Source of the DNA: Bacteroidaceae bacterium
GTDB lineage: Bacteria > Bacteroidota > Bacteroidia > Bacteroidales > Bacteroidaceae
Reading direction: 5' to 3'
Length of the DNA stretch: 43,427 nt
Assembly (NCBI GenBank): GCA_024401055.1
Contig: JAKSLT010000014.1
Location: forward strand, 1-43,427
Made by a program: the position numbers and the translations under genes. Numbering within the stretch: the stretch's first letter is position 1; every line of letters begins with the position of its first letter. Shown here piece after piece: positions 31,902-38,588 of this stretch. A model generated the notes under the pieces. That model did no database searches and was not told where the DNA came from. It worked only from the letters and a program-made list of their open reading frames with translations.

Positions 31902-32693
31902 TCAGTCGCGGCGTTGGGCCATGTTCTCGAAGTCCTTCTTGCGGAGCTTGAAGGAGTTGGTGAGGTAGCGGTCGCGCACCACCTGGTTCTCGGCGAGTTC
32001 TTCGGGCGTGCCCTGGAAGAGAATCTTGCCGTCGAAGAGGAGGTAGGCGCGGTTGGTGATGCAGAGGGTTTCCTCCACGTTGTGGTCGGTGATGAGGATG
32101 CCGATGTTCTTGTCTTTCAGCTTCCAGACGATGTACTGGATATCCTCCACGGCGATGGGGTCAACGCCGGCGAAGGGCTCGTCGAGCATGATGAACTTGG
32201 GGTCGATGGCGAGGCAGCGTGCGATTTCCGTGCGTCGGCGCTCGCCGCCGGAGAGGTTCTGGCCGAGGTTCTTGCGCACCTTCTGGAGACGGAACTCCGA
32301 GATGAGGTCCTCAAGCTTCTGGCGTTGGTATTCGCGGGGCTTGCCCGTCATTTCGAGTACGGCAGCGATATTGTCCTCCACGCTAAGGTGGCGGAATACG
32401 GAGGCCTCCTGTGCGAGATAGCCGATGCCGGCGCGGGCTCGCTTATAGACGGGGTAGGAGGTGATTTCCTCGTCGCCGATGAAGATACGCCCGCCATTGC
32501 TCTGCACGAGGCCGGTGGTCATATAGAAAGAGGTGGTCTTGCCGGCACCGTTGGGGCCGAGGAGACCTACGATTTCGCCCTGACGGACGTTGAAGGACAC
32601 ACCGTTGACGACGGTGCGGCTGCCGTATTTCTTAATGAGGCCTTCGCTCCTTAAAATCAGGGAGGAAGAGGTTATGGGGTCGTTGCTGTCCAT
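31902..32693 (-). CDS. lptB: LPS export ABC transporter ATP-binding protein
   Basis: ATPase of the LptBFGC machine that extracts LPS from the inner membrane. The start chosen is the ATG at 32693 (263 residues, MDSNDPITSSS); the longer open frame upstream runs through nadD. Walker A is GLLGPNGAGKTTSFYM, the Q-loop YLAQEASVFRHLSVEDN, the signature NLSGGERRRTEIARCL, Walker B FIMLDEPFAGVDPIAV, and the H-loop ITDHNVEETL. The LVQSNGGRIFIGDEEIT..P and the DPIAVEDIQ.IV segments are characteristic of LptB. It starts inside the nadD 3' end (22-base overlap). Confidence 0.93.
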   Translation of the reverse strand: MDSNDPITSSSLILRSEGLIKKYGSRTVVNGVSFNVRQGEIVGLLGPNGAGKTTSFYMTTGLVQSNGGRIFIGDEEITSYPVYKRARAGIGYLAQEASVFRHLSVEDNIAAVLEMTGKPREYQRQKLEDLISEFRLQKVRKNLGQNLSGGERRRTEIARCLAIDPKFIMLDEPFAGVDPIAVEDIQYIVWKLKDKNIGILITDHNVEETLCITNRAYLLFDGKILFQGTPEELAENQVVRDRYLTNSFKLRKKDFENMAQRRD

Positions 32694-33247
32694 TCTTTTG
32701 GAAGGGTAAGGGAAAGTGTGTCGGGCACAAGCCCCTCTATGCTTCCGCCATTTTGCAGGCGGCGGCGTATTTCGGTGGAACTGATGTCGTGGAGGGTGCA
32801 GTGGAGGGGGGTGATGCGGTCGGTGGGCTCGGGGAGGGCGTGGCCGCGGCGGGGATAGACGATGAGGCGGTGGTGGGCGAGGATTTCCTCGGGGTTGCGC
32901 CAGCGGGGGAAAAGCGTCCAGTTGTCGGCGCCGATGCAGAGGATGAACTCGTGCTGGGGGAAACCGGCGCGGAGGTGGCGGAGCGTCTGGCAGGTGTAGG
33001 AGGGACGGGGGAGGTGGAACTCGCAGTCGGAAGCAATGACGTGGGGAATGCCGGCCACGGCGGCCTGTGTCCAGCGCAGGCGCAGAGCTTCGGGAGCGAG
33101 GTCGGCCTGCAGCTTGAGGGGGTTCTGCGGACTGACGAGGAGCCACACTTCGTCGGCGAGGTCTTGCGAGAGAACAGCCTGGGCGATGGCTACGTGGCCG
33201 TTGTGGGGCGGGTTAAAGCTCCCCCCGAAGAGTGCGATACGCATCAT
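32672..33247 (-). CDS. nadD: nicotinate-nucleotide adenylyltransferase
   Basis: Adenylates nicotinate mononucleotide in NAD synthesis. 190-191 residues; the start is either of the two adjacent ATGs at 33247/33244. The nucleotidyltransferase motif GGSFNPPHNGHV (residues 9-20), FILCIGADNW and the ISSTEIRR motif near the C-terminus (about residue 168) identify it. It overlaps the gmk stop by about 35 bases and the lptB start by 22, so gmk, nadD and lptB are translationally linked. Confidence 0.95.
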   Translation of the reverse strand: MMRIALFGGSFNPPHNGHVAIAQAVLSQDLADEVWLLVSPQNPLKLQADLAPEALRLRWTQAAVAGIPHVIASDCEFHLPRPSYTCQTLRHLRAGFPQHEFILCIGADNWTLFPRWRNPEEILAHHRLIVYPRRGHALPEPTDRITPLHCTLHDISSTEIRRRLQNGGSIEGLVPDTLSLTLPKEWTATTP

Positions 33248-33776
33248 TTATGGCGGTGGTGAGGTCATCGTTGACGATGATGTGGTCGAAGTGGGGCGCC
33301 TGGCTTATTTCGTACTCGGCGCGATCCATGCGCTGCTCAATGACTTCGGGGGAGTCGGTGCCGCGGAGGATGAGGCGCTGGCGGAGGGCTTCAATGGTCG
33401 GGGGCTGGATGAAGAGCGTGACGGTCTGGTCGGGGCGCTGGCGCTTGACGTTCTGTGCGCCGACGACGTCGAGGTCCATGACGACGTTTTTGCCCTCGGC
33501 GAGCATCTTGTCAACGACACTCTTGAGGCTGCCGTAGTAGCGGCCGGCATAGACTTCGCAATACTCGAGGAAGTCGCCCTGCTCAATGCGGCGCGAAAAC
33601 TCCTCGGGAGAGAGGAAGAAGTACTCTACGCCGTCTTGCTCCGTGCCGCGCGGGGGCCGCGAGGTGGCGGTGATGCCGAAGTGGAGGTTGAGGTCGGGGT
33701 GCTGCTCCATCAGGGCGTTGATGATGGTGCTCTTGCCGCAGCCGCTGGGGGCGCTGAATATAATGATTTTGGACAT
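33213..33776 (-). CDS. gmk: guanylate kinase
   Basis: Phosphorylates GMP to GDP. 187 residues. P-loop FSAPSGCGKSTI (residues 8-19), the GMP-binding set TATSRPPRGTEQDGVEYFFLS, EYCEVYAGRYYGS, and VVMDLDVVGAQNVK, all as in the family. The lid RGTDSPEVIEQRM follows. Complete. The gap 33777-33907 upstream holds only AT-rich TTTTTAA-type repeats. Confidence 0.97.
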   Translation of the reverse strand: MSKIIIFSAPSGCGKSTIINALMEQHPDLNLHFGITATSRPPRGTEQDGVEYFFLSPEEFSRRIEQGDFLEYCEVYAGRYYGSLKSVVDKMLAEGKNVVMDLDVVGAQNVKRQRPDQTVTLFIQPPTIEALRQRLILRGTDSPEVIEQRMDRAEYEISQAPHFDHIIVNDDLTTAINDAYRTLRGEL

Positions 33777-33907
33777 TTCTTAAATAAAAATTAATAAAGA
33801 AAAATTAAAAGTTAAAGCTGCGCTTTGGCGAGCGGCAAGCCGATTAGAGGAGAGAGATAGAGTGTTGAGTAATGCAACTTTTAATTTTTAATTTTTAACT
33901 TTTAATT
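33777..33907. other. AT-rich spacer between gmk and yicC
   Basis: Runs of AATTTTTAA on both sides of a GC-rich core with GCTTTGGCGAGCGGCAAGC. No gene, promoter or clear terminator is seen. Confidence 0.5.
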
Positions 33908-34783
33908 TTATAATACGTTGAGCACTTGCTCCTTGATTTGCTCGAGTTCGTCCTTCATGCCTACGACGATATTCTGCATTTCGGCCTGATTGGATTTGGA
34001 GCCCGTGGTGTTAATCTCGCGGCCCATCTCCTGAGCGATGAAGCCGAGCTTCTTGCCCTGTCCTTCGCCGTCGGAGAGCGTCTCGCGGAAGTATTTCAGG
34101 TGCTGGGCGAGGCGCTGCTTCTCCTCGTTGATGTCGAGTTTCTCGATGTAGTAGATGAGTTCCTGCTCCAGACGGCCGCGGTCGTAATCGACGCCCTTGA
34201 GATTTTTGAGGGCGTCCTCCAGCTGCTGGCGTATTTTCTGCACGCGGCTTTCCTCGTAGGGCACGAGTTCGCGGGAGAGCTGTTCGATGCGGTCGATGTT
34301 GTGGCGGAACTTGGCTTCGAGGGCGTGGCCTTCCTCGGCACGGTAGGCGCAGAGTGCTTCGAGGGCACTGTCCACGGTGGCGCTGACGACGGCCCACTCC
34401 TCGTCGGACACTTCTTCGGCGGGGGCCGTGGTATAGACCTCGGGCATGCGGCTGACGACGTACCAGAGGTTGTCGGGCTCGGGGATGATGCCGTCCTTGT
34501 CCATTTTGTGTATCTGCTGGACGTAGCTCTTCACCACGTCAGCGTTGATGGTGGTGCCAGCCGTGGCTTCGGCCTTCTCTATCCAGAGCGAGAAGTCCAC
34601 CTTGCCGCGCAGGAGCTTGGCGGCGACCTGCTTGCGGAGGTCTAGTTCGTGTTCGCGGTAAATGTTGGCGATGCGGGTGGAGAGGTCAAGGGCTTTGGAG
34701 TTGAGGGACTTGACCTCGACGTGGATTTTCTTTCCGTTGTATTCGGCATCGGCCTTGCCGAAACCGGTCATGGAATAAATCAT
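33908..34783 (-). CDS. yicC: YicC/YloC-family endoribonuclease
   Basis: 291 residues with the characteristic start [20 protein letters not shown] and [14 protein letters not shown]. The C-terminal domain has the family end, with DVNEEKQRL-type sequence ([21 protein letters not shown]), [29 protein letters not shown] and [17 protein letters not shown]. Homologues were shown to be RNA endonucleases. In Bacteroidales it usually precedes gmk and nadD, as here. It overlaps lolD by four bases (34780-34783). Confidence 0.95.
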   Translation of the reverse strand: MIYSMTGFGKADAEYNGKKIHVEVKSLNSKALDLSTRIANIYREHELDLRKQVAAKLLRGKVDFSLWIEKAEATAGTTINADVVKSYVQQIHKMDKDGIIPEPDNLWYVVSRMPEVYTTAPAEEVSDEEWAVVSATVDSALEALCAYRAEEGHALEAKFRHNIDRIEQLSRELVPYEESRVQKIRQQLEDALKNLKGVDYDRGRLEQELIYYIEKLDINEEKQRLAQHLKYFRETLSDGEGQGKKLGFIAQEMGREINTTGSKSNQAEMQNIVVGMKDELEQIKEQVLNVL

Positions 34784-35457
34784 ATTTCTAAAGATTGCGT
34801 TTCCGGTGTTTGAATTTTTCCGTCTATGAGGTGTATGGTGCGGTCGCAGCGGGCCGCGAGGGCGTCGTCGTGGGTGACGATGACGAAGGTCTGGTTCATT
34901 TCGTCGCGGAGGCGGAAGAAGAGCTGGTGGAGTTCATCCTTGTTGTGGGAGTCGAGGGAACCTGAGGGCTCGTCGGCGAGGATGACCGAGGGGCGGTTGA
35001 TGAGAGCGCGGGCCACGGCCACGCGCTGTGCCTCGCCGCCGGAGAGTTCGGCGGGTTTGTGGTGGGCGCGCTCGTCGAGGCCCATAAAGTGGAGAAGGTC
35101 GAGGGCCTGCTTGCGGGCTTCGCTGCGTGAGACGCCCTGAATGAGGGCGGGTATCATGACGTTCTCTTCGGCCGTGAACTCAGGCAGCAGTTGGTGGAAC
35201 TGAAACACGAAACCGAGGTGCTGGCCGCGGAAGAGGGCGAGTTGCTTCTGGCGCAGGGTGCTGATGTCGGTGCCGCCCACGATGACGTTGCCCTTGTCGG
35301 GGCGCAGCAGGGTGCCCATCACTTGCAGCAACGTAGTCTTGCCGGCGCCCGACGGGCCTACGATGCTCACCACCTCGTGGGGATGGATGCTGAGGTCGAT
35401 GCCCTTGAGCACGTGGAGCGAGCCGAAGGATTTGTGTATGTCGCGAAGTTCAATCAT
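34780..35457 (-). CDS. lolD: ABC transporter ATPase, LolD family
   Basis: 225 residues. Walker A is [16 protein letters not shown], the Q-loop [17 protein letters not shown], the signature [16 protein letters not shown], Walker [13 protein letters not shown], and the H-loop IVTHDDALA. The [11 protein letters not shown] and EPSGSLDS forms are those of LolD/MacB-type ATPases; with a LolCE partner (not in the window) it would release lipoproteins from the inner membrane. Confidence in the exact role is moderate because MacB-like ATPases are close relatives. Confidence 0.85.
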   Translation of the reverse strand: MIELRDIHKSFGSLHVLKGIDLSIHPHEVVSIVGPSGAGKTTLLQVMGTLLRPDKGNVIVGGTDISTLRQKQLALFRGQHLGFVFQFHQLLPEFTAEENVMIPALIQGVSRSEARKQALDLLHFMGLDERAHHKPAELSGGEAQRVAVARALINRPSVILADEPSGSLDSHNKDELHQLFFRLRDEMNQTFVIVTHDDALAARCDRTIHLIDGKIQTPETQSLEI

Positions 35458-35502
35458 GGTCAGTAAAGATTTTTCTACAATGTGCAGTTCCTCGAGTTGC
35501 TG

Positions 35503-36750
35503 CTATTCTTCGTAATGCTGGAAGAGGAAGTCGTTGTAGGGGTATTTCTGCACGTGGAGCTGGCGCACGCGGTCGTAGATGAGCTGGCGCAGGGCGTCGA
35601 TGTTCTGGCGTTCGCGGGCAGAGATGAAGATACAGTCGCCGGGGAGTTTGGCCATCCATGTCTGTTGCAGCTCCTCTAGGCTGATATTCTCTTTTGTGGC
35701 GGGCGAGAGGTCGGCGGGGTCTTTCTCCTGCCATGAATAGGCGTCCATCTTGTTGAAGATGATGAGGCGGGGCTTGTCGGCGCAACCGAGGTCGGCCAGT
35801 GTGCGGTCCACCACCTGCATCTGTTCTTCAAAGTCGGGGTGGGAGATGTCCACGACGTGTATGAGGAGGTCGCTCTCGCGCGTTTCGTCGAGGGTGCTCT
35901 TGAAAGAGTCCACGAGGTCGGTGGGCAGCTTGCGGATGAAGCCCACGGTGTCGGCCAGCAGGAAGGGGAGGTTGTCGATGATGACCTTTCGCACGGTAGT
36001 GTCGAGGGTGGCGAAGAGTTTGTTCTCGGCGAACACCTCGCTCTTGGAGAGGAGGTTGATGAGCGTGCTCTTTCCCACGTTGGTGTAGCCCACGAGGGCC
36101 ACGCGGATGAGGCGTCCGCGGTTCTGGCGCTGCGTAGTCTTTTGGCGGTCGATGTCGGCCAGGCGCTGCTTGAGCAGTGCCATGCGGTTGAGGATGATAC
36201 GGCGGTCCATCTCGAGCTGTGTCTCGCCCGGGCCGCGCAGTCCTACGCTGCCTTTGCCGCCGCCCCCGCCGGAACCGCCGCCCTGTCGTTCCAAGTGAGT
36301 CCAGAGGCGTTGCAGGCGGGGCAGCATGTAGCGATACTGCGCCAGTTCCACCTGCGTCTTGGCGTTGGCCGTCTGGGCGCGCATGGCGAAGATGTCGAGA
36401 ATGAGGGAGGTGCGGTCGAGGATTTTCACTTTCAGCTCGCGCTCGATGTTGCGCAGTTGCTTGGCGGAGAGCTCGTCGTCGAAGATAACCATGCCCACCT
36501 CGCGCTCGGCCTCTTCCTCGGCCTCGATGTATTGGCGTATTTCTTCCAGCTTGCCTTTGCCGAGGTAGGTGGTCATGTTGGGCCCCTCGCAGCGCTGGGT
36601 GAAGCGCTTCACGGTGACGGCGCCTGCCGTCTCGGCCAGGAATTCCAGTTCATCGAGGTATTCCTTGGTCTTCCGTTCGTCCTGCTGGCGCGTGATGAGG
36701 GCCACGAGGACGGCGGTCTCGGCTTTGGCTTCTTGTATGAATTCTTTCAT
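35503..36750 (-). CDS. hflX: ribosome-associated GTPase HflX
   Basis: 415 residues. N-terminal HflX domain (residues 1-180) with YLGKGKLEEI and VIFDDELSAKQLRNIE, then a Gly-rich linker (GGGSGGGGGKGSVG) and GPGETQLEMDRR. The GTPase domain has G1 GYTNVGKSTLINLL (about 221), G3 DTVGFIRKLP, G4 NKMD and a G5-like ISARE. HflX splits stalled ribosomes. The ATG at 36750 abuts a duplicated stop-bearing copy of the upstream gene's 3' end, so the two genes were joined by a local 21-bp triplication. Confidence 0.95.
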   Translation of the reverse strand: MKEFIQEAKAETAVLVALITRQQDERKTKEYLDELEFLAETAGAVTVKRFTQRCEGPNMTTYLGKGKLEEIRQYIEAEEEAEREVGMVIFDDELSAKQLRNIERELKVKILDRTSLILDIFAMRAQTANAKTQVELAQYRYMLPRLQRLWTHLERQGGGSGGGGGKGSVGLRGPGETQLEMDRRIILNRMALLKQRLADIDRQKTTQRQNRGRLIRVALVGYTNVGKSTLINLLSKSEVFAENKLFATLDTTVRKVIIDNLPFLLADTVGFIRKLPTDLVDSFKSTLDETRESDLLIHVVDISHPDFEEQMQVVDRTLADLGCADKPRLIIFNKMDAYSWQEKDPADLSPATKENISLEELQQTWMAKLPGDCIFISARERQNIDALRQLIYDRVRQLHVQKYPYNDFLFQHYEE

Positions 36751-36813
36751 TTACTTGTAGATGCGGAGGGTTTGCTTGCAGGTGAGGAGCTCTTACTTGT
36801 AGATGCGGAGGTT
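36751..36813 (-). repeat. three tandem 21-bp units covering the end of one gene and abutting hflX
   Basis: On the minus strand the units AACCTCCGCATCTACAAGTA(A), GAGCTCCTCACCTGCAAGCA(A) and ACCCTCCGCATCTACAAGTA(A) are each exactly 21 bases (36793-36813, 36772-36792, 36751-36771). The first encodes NLRIYK-stop, the true end of the lipoprotein gene. The third repeats LRIYK-stop and ends at the base before the hflX ATG. Confidence 0.9.
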
Positions 36814-37371
36814 GTTCGTGCCGTCGTAGGCCACGCGGTCTTTGTAGAGGCGTATGTTGCCTTCGCCGTTGATGGCGACGCCTTGGGTCTCGAGGTCGTA
36901 GATGCGGTGGCAGCGGCGGCACACCACTTGCTGCGAGCCCTTCTCCTTAAATTCCAGAGGCTTCGTGATTTTGTCGTAGGTGTCGCAATAGGGGCACACA
37001 CGCTCGTAGGCCACGCGCTGCTGGTTTCCCGTCCTCATGTCGGTCTTGACGGTCATGCCCACGATGAAGCCGCATCCGGCGCTGCTGTATGGCTTTCCGC
37101 CGGTAATGCTTAGCATGTTGTCGGTGTCGTTGTGGCCGTCGTTGCTGTCGAAATGGTAAACGTTGTTTACGGCATATATCATGCAGTATATGCCCGGGCT
37201 CTCCAGCGCGCTGCGCAGCGCATGCTTCGTAGCCACCTGCTGATAGACGAAATTGGCGGGGTAGGGGTCGTTGTATTCCAGTTCCGCCTCGACGCAGGCC
37301 GCTAGAATGCCGCACAGCGTGGCCGCCGTGAGGATTCGTGTGAGTGTGGCCGTGGAGAGGTGGACTTTCAT
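36793..37371 (-). CDS. lipoprotein with CxxC pair, Rieske-like fold without histidines
   Basis: 192 residues; lipobox ILAAC (Cys about residue 26). Residues about 35-110 contain YQQVATKHALRSALESPGIYCMIYAVNNVYHF. The second half has CPYC (about 129-132) and CRRCH (about 154-158), then IYDLETQGVAINGEGNIRLY. In Rieske proteins each pair is C-x-H and C-x2-H; here CxxC pairs with a beta-rich body suggest a zinc-ribbon or Rieske-like fold seen in a Bacteroidales lipoprotein family (memory, unverified). Its last codons are the first of the three 21-bp units at 36751-36813. Confidence 0.78.
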   Translation of the reverse strand: MKVHLSTATLTRILTAATLCGILAACVEAELEYNDPYPANFVYQQVATKHALRSALESPGIYCMIYAVNNVYHFDSNDGHNDTDNMLSITGGKPYSSAGCGFIVGMTVKTDMRTGNQQRVAYERVCPYCDTYDKITKPLEFKEKGSQQVVCRRCHRIYDLETQGVAINGEGNIRLYKDRVAYDGTNNLRIYK

Positions 37372-37423
37372 TCGCTTCCTGTCGTTCGTCGTCGCGTTTC
37401 TGCGTTCGTCTCGCGTGTATTTA

Positions 37424-37891
37424 TTAATAAGGTATGACGGCCAGCACCTGGGCCAGTCCGTCGGCGGCCTGTTGCAGGGGCTTGCCCACCATGGCCTTCA
37501 TGAAGAGATTAACCTCGGCGCCCACGGTGACTTTCAACTTGCAGTTCTGCTCGTCGGTGGGCAGCATTTGAATCCACAGGTTAAGGGGTATGGGTGCGCC
37601 GTCGGCACCGAATTTGAGGAGCTTGGGCTCTTCGCGTTCCACAATGTTGAGCGTCACGTGGCCAAGGGGAGAGTCCACGCCCACGCTGTCGGCTGTGAAC
37701 TCCATTTTCTCCAGTACGCTCCTTACCTGTTCAATCTTGTCGGCCGGCACCTGCGAGGCCATCATAGCCTGCACCTGCGGGTCGTCTATCTTGTCCTTGA
37801 GGATTTGCAGGTTGCGCAGGTCGGCCAGCCGTTCATAGACTGTGCCGACGGGGCGGCTGATATACTTTATCTCTGATTCTTTCTTTGTCAT
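37424..37891 (-). CDS. SRPBCC-fold protein
   Basis: 155 residues: MTKKESEIKYISRPVGTVYERLADLRN at the start is the START/SRPBCC beta1-helix pattern. The strands MEFTADSVGVDSPLGHVTLNIVEREEPKLLKF and PLNLWIQMLPTDEQNCKLKVTVGAEVNLFMK end in a long C-terminal helix (PLQQAADGLAQVLAVI). A helix-grip fold with a hydrophobic pocket; ligand unknown. It follows pyrE with a 7-base gap, a pairing I recall from other Bacteroidales. Confidence 0.85.
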   Translation of the reverse strand: MTKKESEIKYISRPVGTVYERLADLRNLQILKDKIDDPQVQAMMASQVPADKIEQVRSVLEKMEFTADSVGVDSPLGHVTLNIVEREEPKLLKFGADGAPIPLNLWIQMLPTDEQNCKLKVTVGAEVNLFMKAMVGKPLQQAADGLAQVLAVIPY

Positions 37892-37898
37892 TGTTGTC

Positions 37899-38531
37899 TT
37901 ATTTTCCCCACTCGCTGGGGTTGGCGCGCCACTCGTTGAGCAGGGCCACGTGTTCCTTCTGTATGTATCCCGTCTGCAGGGCCACTTCGCACACGGCTTC
38001 GTAGTCGGTGAGTGTGACGAGGCGCACCCGTGCCTCCTTGAAGGCCTCTTCGGCCACGGGGAAACCGTAGGTGTAGCTGGCCACCATGCCCACTACCTCG
38101 AAGCCGGCGGCGCGCAGGGCCTCCACGGCCTTCAGTGAGCTGCCGCCGGTGCTGATGAGGTCTTCCACGACGACGACCTTGGCACCCTCGGGCAGTGTGC
38201 CTTCGATGAGGTTCTGCATGCCGTGGTCCTTGGCCTTGGAGCGCACGTAGGCGAAGGGCATGCCGAGCTGGTCGGCCACGAGTGCGCCTTGGGCTATGGC
38301 GCCTGTCGCTACGCCGGCCACTGCCGTGGCTTCGGGGAATTCCTCGGCGATGATGCGCGCCAGCTCTATCTTCACGAAGGAGCGCAGAGCGGGGTAGGAG
38401 AGGGTCTTGCGGTTGTCGCAGTAGAAGGGCGACAGCCAGCCGCTGGCCCATGTGAAGGGCTCCGTGGGCTGAAGTTTGATGGCTTTCACTTCGAGAAGTT
38501 TCTCGGCGAAGATTGTGGCGAGTTTGTTCAT
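37899..38531 (-). CDS. pyrE: orotate phosphoribosyltransferase
   Basis: Transfers the ribose phosphate of PRPP to orotate, giving OMP. 210 residues. Start MNKLATIFAEKLLEVKAIKLQPTEPF, then WASGWLSPFYCDNR, the flexible loop RSKAKDHGMQNLIEG, and the PRPP loop VVVVEDLISTGGSSLKAV (about 120-137). Complete. The leader (38532-38588) is a 7-bp TTTAATG tandem repeat. Confidence 0.96.
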   Translation of the reverse strand: MNKLATIFAEKLLEVKAIKLQPTEPFTWASGWLSPFYCDNRKTLSYPALRSFVKIELARIIAEEFPEATAVAGVATGAIAQGALVADQLGMPFAYVRSKAKDHGMQNLIEGTLPEGAKVVVVEDLISTGGSSLKAVEALRAAGFEVVGMVASYTYGFPVAEEAFKEARVRLVTLTDYEAVCEVALQTGYIQKEHVALLNEWRANPSEWGK

Positions 38532-38588
38532 CTTAAATGTTTAATGTTTAATGTTTAATGTTGAACGGGCGTGCGTTCCTTCCGTCGG

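Noticed and set aside
32694-33146. N-terminal extension of lptB
   Set aside because: The longer frame lies over nadD in another frame and gives a Pro/Arg/His-rich sequence; homology begins just after the ATG at 32693.
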